The notes under the pieces: model-generated
Database searches by the model: none
Told to the model about the DNA's origin: nothing
The model's input: only the letters and a program-made list of their open reading frames with translations
Origin: Blumeriella jaapii
Taxonomy: Eukaryota; Ascomycota; Leotiomycetes; Helotiales; Drepanopezizaceae
Direction: 5' to 3'
Length of the DNA stretch: 64,000 bases
Assembly: GCA_009599575.1 (NCBI GenBank)
Contig: VWND01000002.1
Coordinates: forward strand, 1,426,001 to 1,490,000
Translations under genes and position numbers: made by a program
Part shown: positions 22,846-34,345 of the stretch, in pieces
Layout: each line of letters opens with the position of its first letter
How positions within the stretch are numbered: the stretch's first letter is position 1

Positions 22846-23364
22846 CTAGTGAGACGGTGTTGCGGTGGAGTTGTGATCAGCACTGTGTTCCCCGGCGGCC
22901 CTCGCTGGTGTCGGGGATGTGGTAGCTGACGACGATGTTTTAGAAGTCGCTGACGCGGTCTTGGACTTATGACCCAGGTCATCGTAACAGTTGTTGACGG
23001 TGTATCCTTTGATGACGCTGCACGCAAAATCGGCGCCGAAAGAGCGTTTGATCTTGGACCTATCGGATCTTGCTTGGGTGGCTTTGGCGTCGGCCTCCTG
23101 GGGGAAGGCTGTCCAGCAGGACTTGTCCATCTTGAGAGAGCAGAGAATGGCGTCGCCAACCCACTCGAAGCGTTTGCTGGCTAGGTCGTTGCCCTGCTTG
23201 ATCTCTTCCGCCGGGCGGCCTTTGATCAGAAGGGTCCGTGGCTCCGTCTGGAACGACGTGGTGGAAACCGGTTGAGCCATGCCGTCTGCTACAGCGCACA
23301 CAAGCTGACTCGCGAAGAGGAGGATCACCGCGATGCGGCTGGCTATGTTGCTGATTCGTGCCAT
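22846..23364 (-). CDS. Small secreted protein with four mature cysteines
   Basis: This is a single exon of 172 residues. The N terminus is a clear signal peptide (IAVILLFASQLVCAVADG). The mature part has four cysteines in two pairs (ILCSLKMDKSCW and FACSVIKGYTVNNC), which could form two disulfides. After them comes a Ser/Thr/Ala-rich C-terminal tail with a final PSH. No family is recognised. Length, signal peptide and paired cysteines resemble the broad class of fungal small secreted proteins, but any effector role would be speculation. The upstream region contains an exact 55-bp tandem duplication. Confidence 0.75.
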   Translation of the reverse strand: MARISNIASRIAVILLFASQLVCAVADGMAQPVSTTSFQTEPRTLLIKGRPAEEIKQGNDLASKRFEWVGDAILCSLKMDKSCWTAFPQEADAKATQARSDRSKIKRSFGADFACSVIKGYTVNNCYDDLGHKSKTASATSKTSSSATTSPTPARAAGEHSADHNSTATPSH

Positions 23365-23435
23365 GTTGGTGAGATGGAATCTTGGTGAAGATGTGAGTGT
23401 GTCTTGGGTATGGTTGATATGGTGGTTTTCTGAGT

Positions 23436-23545
23436 GAGGTGCTTGGAGTTATGAGATGAATCTCTTGAGAGTGAGTGAATTGGGGAGTTTGAGGTGCTTG
23501 GAGTTATGAGATGAATCTCTTGAGAGTGAGTGAATTGGGGAGTTT
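23436..23545. repeat. Exact 55-bp tandem duplication
   Basis: Two identical 55-bp copies (23436-23490 and 23491-23545) begin GAGGTGCTTGGAG and end GGGGAGTTT. They lie 70-180 bases upstream of the start codon of the small secreted protein gene, so in its promoter or 5' leader. Complete identity suggests a recent event. Confidence 0.95.
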
Positions 23546-24575
23546 GAAGATTCTTTGAAAATAGGATTGGGGAGGAGTTATATATCCATTTCCTGTGCCC
23601 ACAAAGCTACTTTAGTTGAGCTTCAGTCCAGATTTTGTACTTATCTCTGTTGCAGAATTTGCAGGTCACAGGAAGACAATTCTTCTACTGGAATGGTTGG
23701 TTGGCACTTGCCCGTCTGGCCATGTCACGAATAGCTCATTCACAAAAGTTATGTCATGTACTGACGACATTTTTTCCGTATAGCGTTAGTCAAATCATTA
23801 TGATGGCAATTGTAAGTGGCACTCGTGTTAGGCTTTTTAAGTAAAGACCTACGTAACATCCGTAAAGCTCAAACAGGAAAAGTAGACCCACAATGCTCAA
23901 CTTTAGCACGCTTTGTTTGACTGAAAGCTGCTCACGAAATTTCTTTCTCAATCGATATCAAAAAAGGGCTACAGCAAAATTCACGACTCGTGCAGTATCT
24001 TTTAACTGAACTAGGTAAGCTCAAGAAATGCTTCCATGTTTTGCTGGATCTTGTTTATCCTGTCAACCACTTTTCATGAGCAGACCAAATAGGCACGTAG
24101 TATGTAGTGCTAGATACGTAAAGGCATGCCTCAGACTCAAATCTCCATTTTCATGTTCAGTCACGTTGTAATATTCCCCGCTGTATGGTTTCAAGATCGA
24201 TGGAAGGGTCTACCTCTGCTAAGACACTCGGCATGCAGAGCCGGCACGCACCGTCATCGGCAATCTTTAGTAGAAGTGCACCACGCGTGTGCGGCGATGG
24301 CTCCATAGCTCTAGCTCGATGCCATGATGATCAGTTGATATACTCCGAGAGAAAAGATGATTTTGGTCGTTCAAAAAAGCAGCTTATGATGAATTCGATT
24401 TCTCGCTTCGCTTGGATCTCATCAGGTAATGCTTAAGCGTAATGATGAGATGGGAACGTCGACTTGGAAATCAGCAAGCAATATTATTTCCGCTTAAACT
24501 AGTACTTTGATTTGGGGGTGGGTTTTTGATTGCGGAATTCAGTCGCAGAGGTGATTGGAAAGCACAATACAATCA

Positions 24576-24609
24576 TATCATCATCATCATCATTATCATC
24601 ATCATCATA
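24576..24609. repeat. ATC trinucleotide microsatellite
   Basis: About eleven ATC/CAT units with two imperfect positions, in a non-coding stretch. Confidence 0.85.
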
Positions 24610-25303
24610 TGTTGCTGTCGTCCAGGTTAGACAGGGTACAGGGCATGCCATCTACAGAGGTCAAGAGGTTCCTAAAAAAGGGAAGGGATTTCCAACCAAA
24701 TAATCCGAACGTGAATAGAATGCAAGGCATACTAAAACGTAACGATAGCCATCATCAACCCTGACGTCTCGAGAGGCCAGAAGAAGAGACATTATGGTGA
24801 CGTTTTTATACTGGTAATAGTTCTGATTGCAAGAGATCTTTTGAAAACAGGGTAGCGAGTGTTGATTTGAAGTTGCTTGATTTTCATAATTGTTTCATTA
24901 CTCTGACTGTTTATGGACGGTTGAAATTGCGTCACAAGATGCAAGACAAGACTACAGATCAGCTGTTATTCTGCCTGTTAATATACTGACCTCCTAATCT
25001 CTGGCCTCGAGAAAGACTGTACAGTACCTTAGCATCAACAAATCGCAAATTGGCGGTTAACTTCACAGAAGTCACAGCAGAAGATTCGAAATCGATAACA
25101 GAACCTTTAATAGAAGAATCCACAATGTCAAATCAGATTAAGGCAGAGGTCAAGACTCAGAGAAACGGCTAGCAAAGGGCCTTCTGACTGCAGAAGAAGC
25201 AGCCATGCTACGGGCTTGGTACGAAGCATCAATTCATTTCTGTTCACGTCTCATCCATTGCATATGTTTTTACAGCTCGTGAGCACCACGCTTTCATGAG
25301 CCG

Positions 25304-26595
25304 CTACCCCTCTTCCACCAAAATCTTTCCACCCTCCTCTAGGGCTCTTAGCTTCGCAATGCCCGTAGCAGACTTCACCTTTGGGACATCGAACTTGTAA
25401 CCGATCTCCTTCAACTTATCTGCCTTGGATCTGCGTCGTTTCTCCTCCCGGCCAACTCGTTCATTCCATGAATCTTCCGACATTCCCTGCTCGAGTTTTC
25501 TGCCCGCCATCTTGTTCCATGGAACCGCCTTAAATCGCTTATTAGCTCCTTTAAACCAGTCTTGATTGACTTGCTCTTCTGGAACAAGTTTGACCTTGAG
25601 CAGATGGTTGAACATGAGGTAGTTGTCCATGGTTCTGGCGACGATATCGGCAACGGTTGCGGACTCGAATTGAATGAATCCAAAGTGTCTGCTGGCACCG
25701 GTCTTCTTGTTACGCGACAGGCGGATTTTCAGGATTTTGCCAAATTGGTTGAAGTAAGCCTTCATTTCGTTCTCGTAGAAACCGTGTGGGACGCGGCCGA
25801 TGTAGACAACTCCAGGCTTCTCGGATTCCGTAGACATGGCGACCTTCTTCAATCTCTTCTCCTCTTTCTTGCTCAGCTTCTCGCGAACAGGAACAGGATC
25901 TCCCTCCTTGTATCCTTCACTATTATACTCCTCCTCTTCCTCGCCATCGCTTTCAAAGCCTTGGAGTAGAGCAAGGGTTTGGTCGTTAACCTCAGAGCCT
26001 GAGTCTCCCTCCATTTCCTTATCCTCATCCTCGAAACCAGAATCTGATTCTCCGCCAAGTTCCATCTCGGGCTTAGATTGTGCATCCTTAGCAGGGATGG
26101 TATGTTTGGCAGAGGTTGTGGTAGGATTCGAAGATTTGGCAACGACGGCTTTCTTGACTGGTTTTAAGACACCGAGTTGCTTCTCCTTCACCACCTCCTT
26201 TTTGAAATCCTTGGAGGTAGTCGTCAGAGACTTCTTCTTGACCGTCTTGCCTGCATTATCTTCGACCTTTGCCTCGGAAGAGGCCTTGAGGATTGGTTTA
26301 GGGGTCTTCGACTTTTTGGCCTGAGTAGGAGCAACTGCGTCGGTGGCTATGTGAGTGTTAGTTATGAACAACATCATGGAGCATATATACCACACCTTTG
26401 CGCTTCTTTGCTGGAGCTTCAACAGGCTTCGCGACGACATTCTTGACTTTCTGAATCTTTTTTACCTGTTCTGCGTCGGCCTCCGGATTTGAAGCTGGCT
26501 GAGATGTTAGCAGGCACAGGACAAGAATCGGACAAGTATTATCATGGGCGAAGAGGCATACCCTTGCGCTTCTTGGATTGGGTATCCTTAGCCAT
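25304..26595 (-). CDS. nop15: Ribosome biogenesis protein NOP15 (NIFK-like, RRM)
   Basis: Three exons, 26595-26562, 26494-26396 and 26346-25304, encode 391 residues. The N-terminal half is Lys-rich and then acidic (SDSGFEDEDKEMEGDSGSE), as in nucleolar proteins. One RRM follows at about residues 225-305: VVYIGRVPHGF is RNP2-like and SRHFGFIQFES is RNP1. The C terminus carries the family's conserved NKMAGRK patch and a basic tail. Yeast Nop15 and human NIFK act in 60S subunit maturation (ITS2/27S pre-rRNA) in the nucleolus. It is divergent from the SMN gene, sharing a 413-base promoter region. It appears intact. Confidence 0.92.
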
Positions 26596-27008
26596 TGTTC
26601 TGATGTTCAATAGTTTGGTGTTGGTGTAGTCGAAACTTGTCGCAGCAGAAACTGATAAGCTTCCCGTCGAAATTTTTAGGCAGAGGATCGCCCCACTACC
26701 AGTGTTATTCGAGGCTCTGAGTGCGCTAGAGCTTAGCGGGTTAACCCCGTGACCTTAGAAATCCCATCCAAGGCTATGATATCTTTGGGAATATTACTCA
26801 AGGTAGTTCGGCATACCTTACACGTTGAAGAAATTTGCGAGAAAACGCATTCACAGGGGACCAGATCGCAACCGACCTGAAGTTGTGCTACCTTCAATGC
26901 GAGGCCTCTAATACCTTGTCTCTAAAGCTTCGTGCTTTCTAGCCTCGTCTGCTTGTGCAAACACAACACACAAGTCCAGGCAGGTGGGCTTGGAAACACA
27001 ACACGAAA
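26596..27008. promoter_or_regulatory. Divergent promoter region of NOP15 and SMN genes
   Basis: A 413-base spacer separates the two start codons, so both genes, each involved in RNP assembly, may share control elements. No specific box is claimed. Confidence 0.5.
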
Positions 27009-27649
27009 ATGGCAACCAACAGCGAAGCCTCACATGCTCATATCTGGGACGATTCTGCCCTTGTAGATTCTTGGAACGAAGCCCTGGGAGAATACCAAGT
27101 CAGTATCAACACTAGGCTCTGGATTTGCCCAAACACCGCAGCTAACACACCCAGAAATATCATAGTCTACAGGCGCGAAAAGAAAATGTTGAGCAGATTC
27201 TGGCAAGACATGAAGATGAGAGCGACCAGCTGTTAGTTCCACTACAAATTCCCCTTCTATATCCCTTATTGAGAGGTTCTCACCGTGGGTCAGGGACGGA
27301 ATAACGCATTATGAGGGAGGAGAGGTCGACGAGGAGCCAGTTGAAGATCTTCGCACCAAGAAAGAGGCAAACACCGCAGCTGATGTCGAGGTCACTTCTC
27401 GTGATGGGCAAAAGCAACACCATGTAGCAGGTGGACCACCAGCACTGCCGCAGCATCTAATCGGCCAAGGTAAGAAAAGTTTCCAGCTCACAATGCCCAA
27501 AGTTTGCGATTGGCTAATGTTGGATTGACGATGTAGTTCAAGATGAGGGGTTGAAGAATCTTTTGATGTCATGGTATTACGCTGGGTACTATACTGGCTT
27601 GTACGAAGGCCAATCCAATGCCGGCAAGTCTGCCAAGCATGAATCTTGA
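27009..27649 (+). CDS. smn1: Survival motor neuron (SMN) homolog, Tudor-less fungal type
   Basis: Four exons, 27009-27098, 27155-27231, 27294-27469 and 27537-27649, join in frame to 151 residues. The N terminus (HIWDDSALVDSWNEALGEY, then KYHS) matches the Gemin2-binding helix of SMN. The C terminus has the YG-box oligomerisation helix, LLMSWYYAGYYTGLYEG. The ~60 residues between are charged and contain no Tudor domain, as in fission yeast Smn1 (about the same length). SMN with Gemin2 loads Sm proteins onto spliceosomal snRNAs. Each exon is short, and without splicing the gene looks like scattered small frames, so it is easy to miss. I am confident because both end motifs are present. Confidence 0.93.
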
Positions 27650-28770
27650 GACAGATCTGTCACGCATATTCCGAGTATCCACAACACTGATAGTCTAGAC
27701 CATTTGACGACCATCAAGACTCGTCCCGGACTCGGGTTCGAGTGAACGTCCGTCTTTGGCAGGTGTCCACAACAAGCAAGAGGCTTGATGTACTGGCGGG
27801 AATGTGCCGTTTCAAAGCATCCCGAGACTTGATGGGACTACCACGCTCAGCTTCTTTTCTAGCTTCATCGTCCGAGACTTCCCCGGGCATGCCATTCGCG
27901 GCAGCCGTCAACACACGAGTTAACTCAGCGGGCGCGATACCATTCCACCTTAATCATCTCAAGTCTGACATTCTATATGGCCCAACACGATCTCTCGAGT
28001 GATTGAATACTAGTGATATCATGGTTGCCACTCCGATGTCCTGCGGATCTACAAGCTCTCATTCTCCCTTCCTCTCATGCAGGGCCGACGGATTGTAGTT
28101 CTGCTAGCGGGATGGCAGGATAAATGTCGGATTTCCCGAGGCGCTCTAACCTTATTTGAGTTTATCGCGCAGGTTGTAAACTTGTTAAAATGTCTTCGAC
28201 CTCTTGCGAGACGTTCACGTCGCTCAGCCGCCCTGTCAAGGCTGCGGATGAGACGAACATGGCACAAACGCTAAGTAAAACACTTCACGTCCTGAAATTC
28301 TCGCTTAATCCGCATAACAAGCCGTCAGCGATCCGAGCTCCTGCTGAGGCAAGGCTTTCGGCGATCCTCTCAGCAGATTCGTTCCAAGCACAATACTGTC
28401 TGGGTGGGCAAGATTCCGGACGAGTCAGCCTGTTTCGCGCCTGGAAATCTTACAGTGGCGTGCCATCTGTGCAAGGCCAAGTCAAATTCATGCTTATTTC
28501 AAGTAGTCCATCTAATCGACCCCCAAACCATAACTTCCTTCTGCGCTTGTTCGCTCATCTTGTCGTGAGCACCCTCTTTTCAGGCACTATTTCCCTTCCC
28601 TCCTGATCAAATCGAGCAGGCTCTCGCCCTCAATATAATTGTGTTCGCGTTCTCTACAATCCTTCTGCTGCCTCGAAAACTTTGACTGTTCGACCTTTCG
28701 GCAGTGCGGTTTATCTGCAATATTTACCTAATTATTCTACGCTACCCAGTCGGTTCTTACAGTACTCATC
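27650..28770. other. Intergenic region
   Basis: This 1.1-kb spacer follows the SMN gene and precedes the cupredoxin-like gene. A 138-codon frame at 28190-28606 has no recognisable sequence and I do not call it. Pyrimidine-rich DNA near 28600-28690 fits the promoter of the next gene. Confidence 0.45.
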
Positions 28771-29979
28771 ATGAGATCGTCCAACATAATAGCGCTATGT
28801 GCCGCGCCATTGGCCTTAGCAATGTCTATTCAAGAAGGCTTAGTCGCACGAGGAGTAGCAAAGTCGGAATTGGTTGTACGGAACGGAGCAGATAGTGAAT
28901 CATCTAGCCTCATGGGCAGGTCTGTGGTAATCGAGGAGAAGAATAAAACGGAAGAAAAACTCGAGGGCACAAAAGAAAAGGAAGTTAAAGATGAAAAAGA
29001 GGTCAAGAAAAACGACGGCAAAGGCAACGAAAACGACGAGACGTCGCTAACACAAGTAACGGAAATCATTATCATCTGGACCAACAAGGGAGGTAACGCC
29101 GCAGACGAGACTGTTAACAAAAAAGCTCCTGTCAACCCAGAACAAGCAGCAGCGACTCATAGAGTATGCACATTTGTCTACACCCAGAATGGTACTTTAG
29201 CTTATTTCATAACAGGTCGTCGTCGGTGGAGCTGATGGACTTGTCTATACACCACCTACTATAGCAGCCGCAGTCGGCGACATGGTTATTTTCGAGTTCA
29301 TGTCAGCCAACCATACCACCACTCAATCAACTTTTGACCTACCTTGCGATCCCCTTGCTGGTGGTATGGACTCCGGTTTTATGCCCAATAAAAATAACAG
29401 CGTCATTCCACCACCGCAGATGGCCATGCAGGTCACTGTATCTACTCCTCTGTGTAAGCGGCAACGACCCCACAATCTCACATAACATTCTAACATACCC
29501 AGGGTTTTATTGCAAGCAGAATGGTCACTGTGGAAAAGGGATGGTCTTCTCCATCAATCCTACCGCAGAACAGACTCAGGATGCGTTCGTACAAGCGGCA
29601 ATTGCCCAGAAGGGGACCCCAGGCGGTGCTGGACCACCGCCCGGCGTACCACCAAGCGTCGTTGTACCAGGCTCACTCCCGGCAGCCGAAGCTCCCGCAC
29701 ATATCACAGGAGGAATCGCCAATGCCGGGGGCTCCATAGTCCCTGGGGTTGGAACTTTGAGCGGCGCTGGTACATGTTCTTGCTCATGTCTTTGTGGCGC
29801 CGCTGCCTTCCCTGACGCTGCCATCCAAGGACTGGGTGCTTTTGGCGGTCTCGCAGGTCGGTTCTACTAGAGCCCTAAATTTAATTGCTAGAGCTAACGT
29901 TGCTCCAGGTGCCCATACCAATGTCCTCTCTCGAGAAGTAGATCAAGATGGCCGTTCATCCTTGGAGTGTTACTTATAG
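28771..29979 (+). CDS. Secreted cupredoxin-like protein with charged N-terminal insert
   Basis: Four exons, 28771-29163, 29216-29453, 29503-29856 and 29909-29979, fit in frame to 351 residues. An apparent signal peptide (SSNIIALCAAPLALAMS) is followed by a strongly charged Lys/Glu/Asp stretch at about residues 50-90. A cupredoxin-like fold begins at about residue 130 with VVVGGADGLVYTPPTI and VGDMVIFEF. It continues with FDLPCDPL, then FYCKQNGHCGKGMVFSINP, where Cys, His and Met fit the usual copper or remnant-copper ligands. The C terminus is Pro/Gly/Ala-rich with a CSCSCLC cluster. It resembles fungal extracellular serine-rich/plastocyanin-like proteins. The final small exon rests on a GCTAAC branch site and could instead be read through to a stop at 29870. 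Confidence 0.82.
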
Positions 29980-31634
29980 GTATAGGAGAGGCACTTCTGG
30001 CGTCGCTGTTGGAGAGACTCGATGCGGAATTTCAAAGGGAAAATTTCACAGGCTCGTACGAGAGGATACTCTTTGTTATTTTAATGAATTGATGTGCTGC
30101 TATAGTTTTCTGCTCCGGGTCCGGGTAACGATTTTCCCTTCATTTCCTCTTCCTTCAACCATCACAAGACTGAAGGCTCGTTGATATCCGTCCCAGCCTC
30201 GTCGTGCAAAACCATCTGTGTTCCATGCTGTCTTCCTTGGCTATTATGCCAAGATTTGGCAGCGCTTCAAGGCTCCTCCTGCATCATGTTGCTGACCGTC
30301 AGCCTAAACCTTTCGCGTTGGAAGGAGTTTCAAATTTCCCTACGATAACGGGTCGCATAGCCATATTTTTTTCGCACTTCAGTGAAAAATATGTAGCAAG
30401 CCTCAATACCAGGTGGATCTCAGAAAAACCACCAGCGAGCTTCAAGGATGTCAAGTATGGCCGGCTGGCCGCTGACTTCCTGGCTGAGATTTCCCGAATT
30501 TGTTACTTGTGGTGAGGGCGTATTAGGTGATTGATCCCTTGGAGAAGTTCTCCCGCTTAAACAGGCCATCGGCGACAGGAGAAAATCATTCCACCCTCCC
30601 CAGTCTCTATCAAAACTGCACTCTCTTCCCGACTTGCATCTTGACCTCTCGCGGCATCGACAATGCTTAGAATAAGATCCTCTGTATTATTCCTATCTGC
30701 TATCTCTCCATTCACAGAAAAAGCCCTCAATCAATGTGACCGTCACTGATCTCAGCAGTTGCATCATCTCGTTCCGTGCAGGATGCTATAGTGGCTACCG
30801 ACGGGGACTAGCATTGGCAACGAGACAGCTCAGAGTAGAGCCATAACGATGCGCGCGAGTTCACAGGAACCATCAAAGATTAGAGAAATCCGTTTTGTTG
30901 AACGACCCAGGCATTCTGGAGAGATGATACGAAAGCATCGGTCCTAGGGCACAGGTGAGACTGACGGACTGCTCGAGTGGCAGCTTTCGAGAGCTTGTAT
31001 CGTGTATCCATAATCAGAGCCCCAGAGGCCAACCTAGGCCGCTTTTCGTTGTCGGTCTATCGGGACTGTTTGGAACTTGCCACATCTCCATTTGTTCTTC
31101 CATGACTTGGCAGATTTGATGTCAACGAGTCATTGTTTCGTCTTGTGATTTGGATAAGTGCAGTCGGGCAACGAGGTCAACGAGTTAGACCACGAGCCTT
31201 TTGATCTGTTAGCTTGTATCACGAGCTCTGCAAGCCAGGTCAAGCTGTTCATTATGGTGATTCGAGAGCATTCATGTATCAAAAAATGAAAAGCCATCTG
31301 GACTGAAAGACAGCGTACAAGTTTTGATACCTTTCCATATTTATTGCGTCCACTGTGGATGAAGAAAGCGAGCGGGGAGAGTAGGCTGCAATATTCCCCA
31401 GAAGCCAACAAGCATCCAATCTGATATAACCCGAAAGGTTCAAGAACTATAAGAAGAGACTCGACAACTATCTCCACGTGTCACCACTACAGGAACGTTT
31501 GCAACAAGAAGAAGAAGTGGTTCATAGCGAAGCTTGGCGTGTAGACCTTCCCAGCACGGCACACACACCCCACCACACCCGTCACCCCACCTCCAAACAC
31601 ATCAATCAGCAGTCGGCATCTCACGGCCACAAGA
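29980..31634. other. Intergenic region
   Basis: 1.65 kb with no frame I can support. Frames at 30204-30515 (+) and 31130-31477 (-) lack domain-like sequence and splice context. The last ~100 bases are C/A-rich (CACACACCCCACCAC) and look like the promoter of the YciI-like gene. Confidence 0.45.
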
Positions 31635-32328
31635 ATGTCAGCCACCTTTCTCCTCCGCAGGATCCCCAGAAACCGCCTCACATCCGTTGCAAGAGTCTCA
31701 AAAATCCCCAGTGTCCAAGTCCGAACAATGGCTTCCGCACCAGAAAAGATCGAGTGGCTAGTCGTCCTGCCCGACCAGCCCGGCAAACTAGCAAAGCGCA
31801 TGGAGATCAGACCGTATGCTCCCTCCTTGTGCCTACATGGCTCCGAAGTCGCCCAGGACTAAGGTCTGATGATGCGTGAGCTGAATCGAGCTGATGGAGG
31901 TCTTGCAGTGCTCATCTAGAAGGGGTCAAGGCTGGAGCTGAGAGTGGCTTCTGGAAGATGGGTGGTGAGTTTTTCTTTTGGGCTGCTTCCCGGCGCTTCG
32001 TATCATCATTTCAATCAACAGATGTACCGGCTGGATCCGATCAAAGTAGAAAAAAAAAACACAATGTTGATCTTGGATAGGTGCTTTTCTTGAAGAAGTC
32101 CCGAAGGAGGGCGAAGGGCTGAAAGTCCTGGGAAGTTGTATGGTTGCGTTGGCGTCGTCCAAGGAGGAGGTAATTGAGAAATTGAAAGCGGACATCTATT
32201 CTAAGAATGAGGTCTGGGACTTCAGCAAGGTGAGTTTGCGGATTTGGAAGTCGTTCTCGGAGGAGATGCTCATGACTTCGGTACAGATCCAGATTTACCC
32301 TTTCAAGTGTGCTTTCAGGAATCCGTGA
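31635..32328 (+). CDS. Mitochondrial YciI-like (YCII-related domain) protein
   Basis: Four exons, 31635-31813, 31909-31964, 32081-32229 and 32287-32328, encode 141 residues. The first ~32 residues are basic, hydroxylated and lack acids (MSATFLLRRIPRNRL, then RVSKIPSVQVRTM), as in a mitochondrial presequence. A second Met (MASAPEK) could start a cytosolic form. The rest is a YCII-like ferredoxin fold: EWLVVLPDQPGK, then PAHLEGV..ESGFWKMGG, then GSCMVALASSKEEV, and the fungal end motif QIYPFKCAFRNP. The bacterial relatives are small possible enzymes with a conserved His; HLE here corresponds. The reaction is unknown. Confidence 0.9.
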
Positions 32329-32632
32329 GAATGGAGTTGTAAATTAAGACTCGACTGGACGTGTCGGTTAGTGTTCTGATCATGAATTTGAGGACTGTAC
32401 TCCAGTCTACCAAAACACGTGGTAACGTCAGCATGGGCATGGCAGACTGGTAGGTTTTACTCATTTCAATGATCGAGTCTAGGATCATCAATATTCAATC
32501 CGAATCCTTCGTTCGATTGCAAACTTTCTAGCTACGTGCTAGTAGAGAACGCAAACCCCATCAGACACAATCATCACCCAATCAAAGAATTATTTCATCG
32601 AAACCAGTCCCTACATCTCATACCCGGACGGC
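32329..32632. other. Short convergent spacer
   Basis: 304 bases between the stop codons of the YciI-like gene (+) and the But2-like gene (-). Nothing else is seen. Confidence 0.5.
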
Positions 32633-33435
32633 CTAACAGTTGTAGGTCATGAAGAATCCGTTCAAGCCGTCTGGATGATTGGCGCTACGCTCGGTCACTG
32701 ATATTAGGGTTAGTGGTAGAAAGGGACTGGTAGAAAGTGACCACGGAGGCGGGCACTTACTCGTGAACCAGCTATCTGTACCAGCGTCATGGTCGCGAAG
32801 CTCCAATGCAAATTGTAAATGCCCAACCTCTACACTGCTGGTTTTCGGGCAAGCTGCACTGTTGATGATGCGTTCACTTGTACCTCTGGCCACCTGAAGC
32901 TCCCCGTAGTGGATGGTCGAAATGCTGGCTGAGTCTACGTTGACCACGTCGCTGTAGCTAGGACTACCTTGGAAAGCATTCGGGACGAATGACTCGATTT
33001 TGATCGTCGGAACTGTAGAGTTGTCTTTGTAGAGGGCGGTCTCACCAGAATCCATGACATGAAGTTGACACCCGTATGAGCCAGAGGGGATCTCAAAGTC
33101 GAGGAATTGAATCTGGTAGAGCGGATTGGACGCTATCAAATCACCGTCAGCTAAAATAACTGCGTATTCTACCAGATCTGAGTTAATCTAGAAAGGAGGA
33201 GACTCTGCCTACCATCCCGGCTATCTTGGCTGAGATTGAAAGAACCTTGCTGCACCCCATTCTCCACAGCGTGGAGAAATGGCAAGCTTTGATCTGGCTC
33301 GGAGCTGAGAAGTGCGTTCATAAGAGATGGGAAAGCAGTAGAACAAGCTCGGGGTACCATGGCAGGAGTTGCGATTGGGGTGGCAGCTCCCATTGATGCC
33401 AAGGCGACGACGAGCAGAGGGATCAAGTACTGCAT
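32633..33435 (-). CDS. Secreted But2-like protein
   Basis: Three exons, 33435-33213, 33132-32761 and 32697-32633, encode 219 residues. The chosen start (MQYLIPLLVVALASMGAATP) is a good signal peptide; in-frame codons upstream add a polar stretch and are less likely. The mature part has a But2/ubiquitin-3-binding-protein-like pattern: YQIQFLDFEIPSGSYGCQLHV, then VPTIKIESFVPN, and a C-terminal Cys. That second intron (GTAAGT..CTAAC..CAG) is strong, since reading through it adds a Pro-rich stretch unlike the rest. The But2 assignment is tentative because it rests on a few motifs. The function is unknown. Confidence 0.75.
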
Positions 33436-34345
33436 ACTGATTTGAGCTTGGTGGAATAATGAGGACTGTTGGGTCTGATGATTGGATAGATGGATTGATG
33501 TGTTACTGAATGAACGGTTGAAGTCAATGAAGAATGACTTGAGCAAGACGCCTACCTAGTTATATAGGTATGAAGATGGCAGCTGCTCTGGATGAAGTCA
33601 CTCTAGTAGCTTCAATATCTCTAGCAGCCTCCTGACCATCACGATCAAAGGCAAGAGCGATAGGCTAACGGGGGTAACGGGATGTCTGTTCAAGAACACT
33701 AAGAGCAAGATGTCTTCCCCAGGTTGCGGGAAGACGTGACAAGACAACAAGCTACCGGCAGGCATGGACAGATATGATTACAAAAGAACAGTGCTTCAAA
33801 GTGACATCTGGGGAAGGAGTTTACCCGCCTCTGTGGTCTTATACCGTGGTAGCTCTCCCCGGATCTTAAGCGGCATTACCTCAGAATCATAACTGGCATG
33901 CAAACGGAGCAGGCAACAAAGAATAATAGGTTGAGATCAGGAGGAATTCACGGGACTGCCAGACAATGATGAAACGCCAGGACTCCCACGGCTTCAACTG
34001 TAATTCCAGAATCGGAAATGAGGGACCTGGAGAAAATGCAGCCCACCGCCGGCACGTCTCAACACGCGTCACCCGAATTCTTTCCACGCTTCAACCAGAG
34101 AGTCTTGCTCCGTGGCGCTTCGAAAGTCCGGAGGTGGTCGTAAGACATCCACACAAATGTCGTAAACGCGACAGAGCAAACAATTTCACCTGTTCACAGA
34201 TAAACCAAATTCGGAAAAGCAGACTAGTTCGGAGTCCTCATGAGTTTTGCTTTATCTATGAAAGCCTACTCAACCAGCCAAATTTTGCACCGAGAGAAAA
34301 CTGTGGCCATGCGATTGATAGAACAAGAAATATGAAGGAAGCGCT
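33436..34345. other. Intergenic region upstream of the But2-like gene
   Basis: This 910-base spacer contains the But2-like gene promoter and the 3' region of the P1 gene. The open frame at 33966-34349 is not supported by sequence character. Confidence 0.45.

Larger units (their letters stand above)
23365..25303. other. Intergenic region, relatively AT-rich
   Basis: This 1.9-kb spacer includes the promoter of the small secreted protein, a 55-bp tandem duplication and a CAT/ATC microsatellite (24576-24609). From about 23600 to 25300 the DNA is more AT-rich than its neighbours. No convincing gene is seen on either strand. Confidence 0.5.

Noticed and set aside
28190..28606. A 138-codon frame between SMN and the cupredoxin-like gene
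   Set aside because: No domain, no splice signals and no signal peptide; composition is unremarkable and it may be chance.
29857..29870. Read-through end (RFY stop) of the cupredoxin-like protein
   Set aside because: A GCTAAC branch site and CAG acceptor at a normal distance favour one more intron and a final small exon, though the read-through form stays possible.
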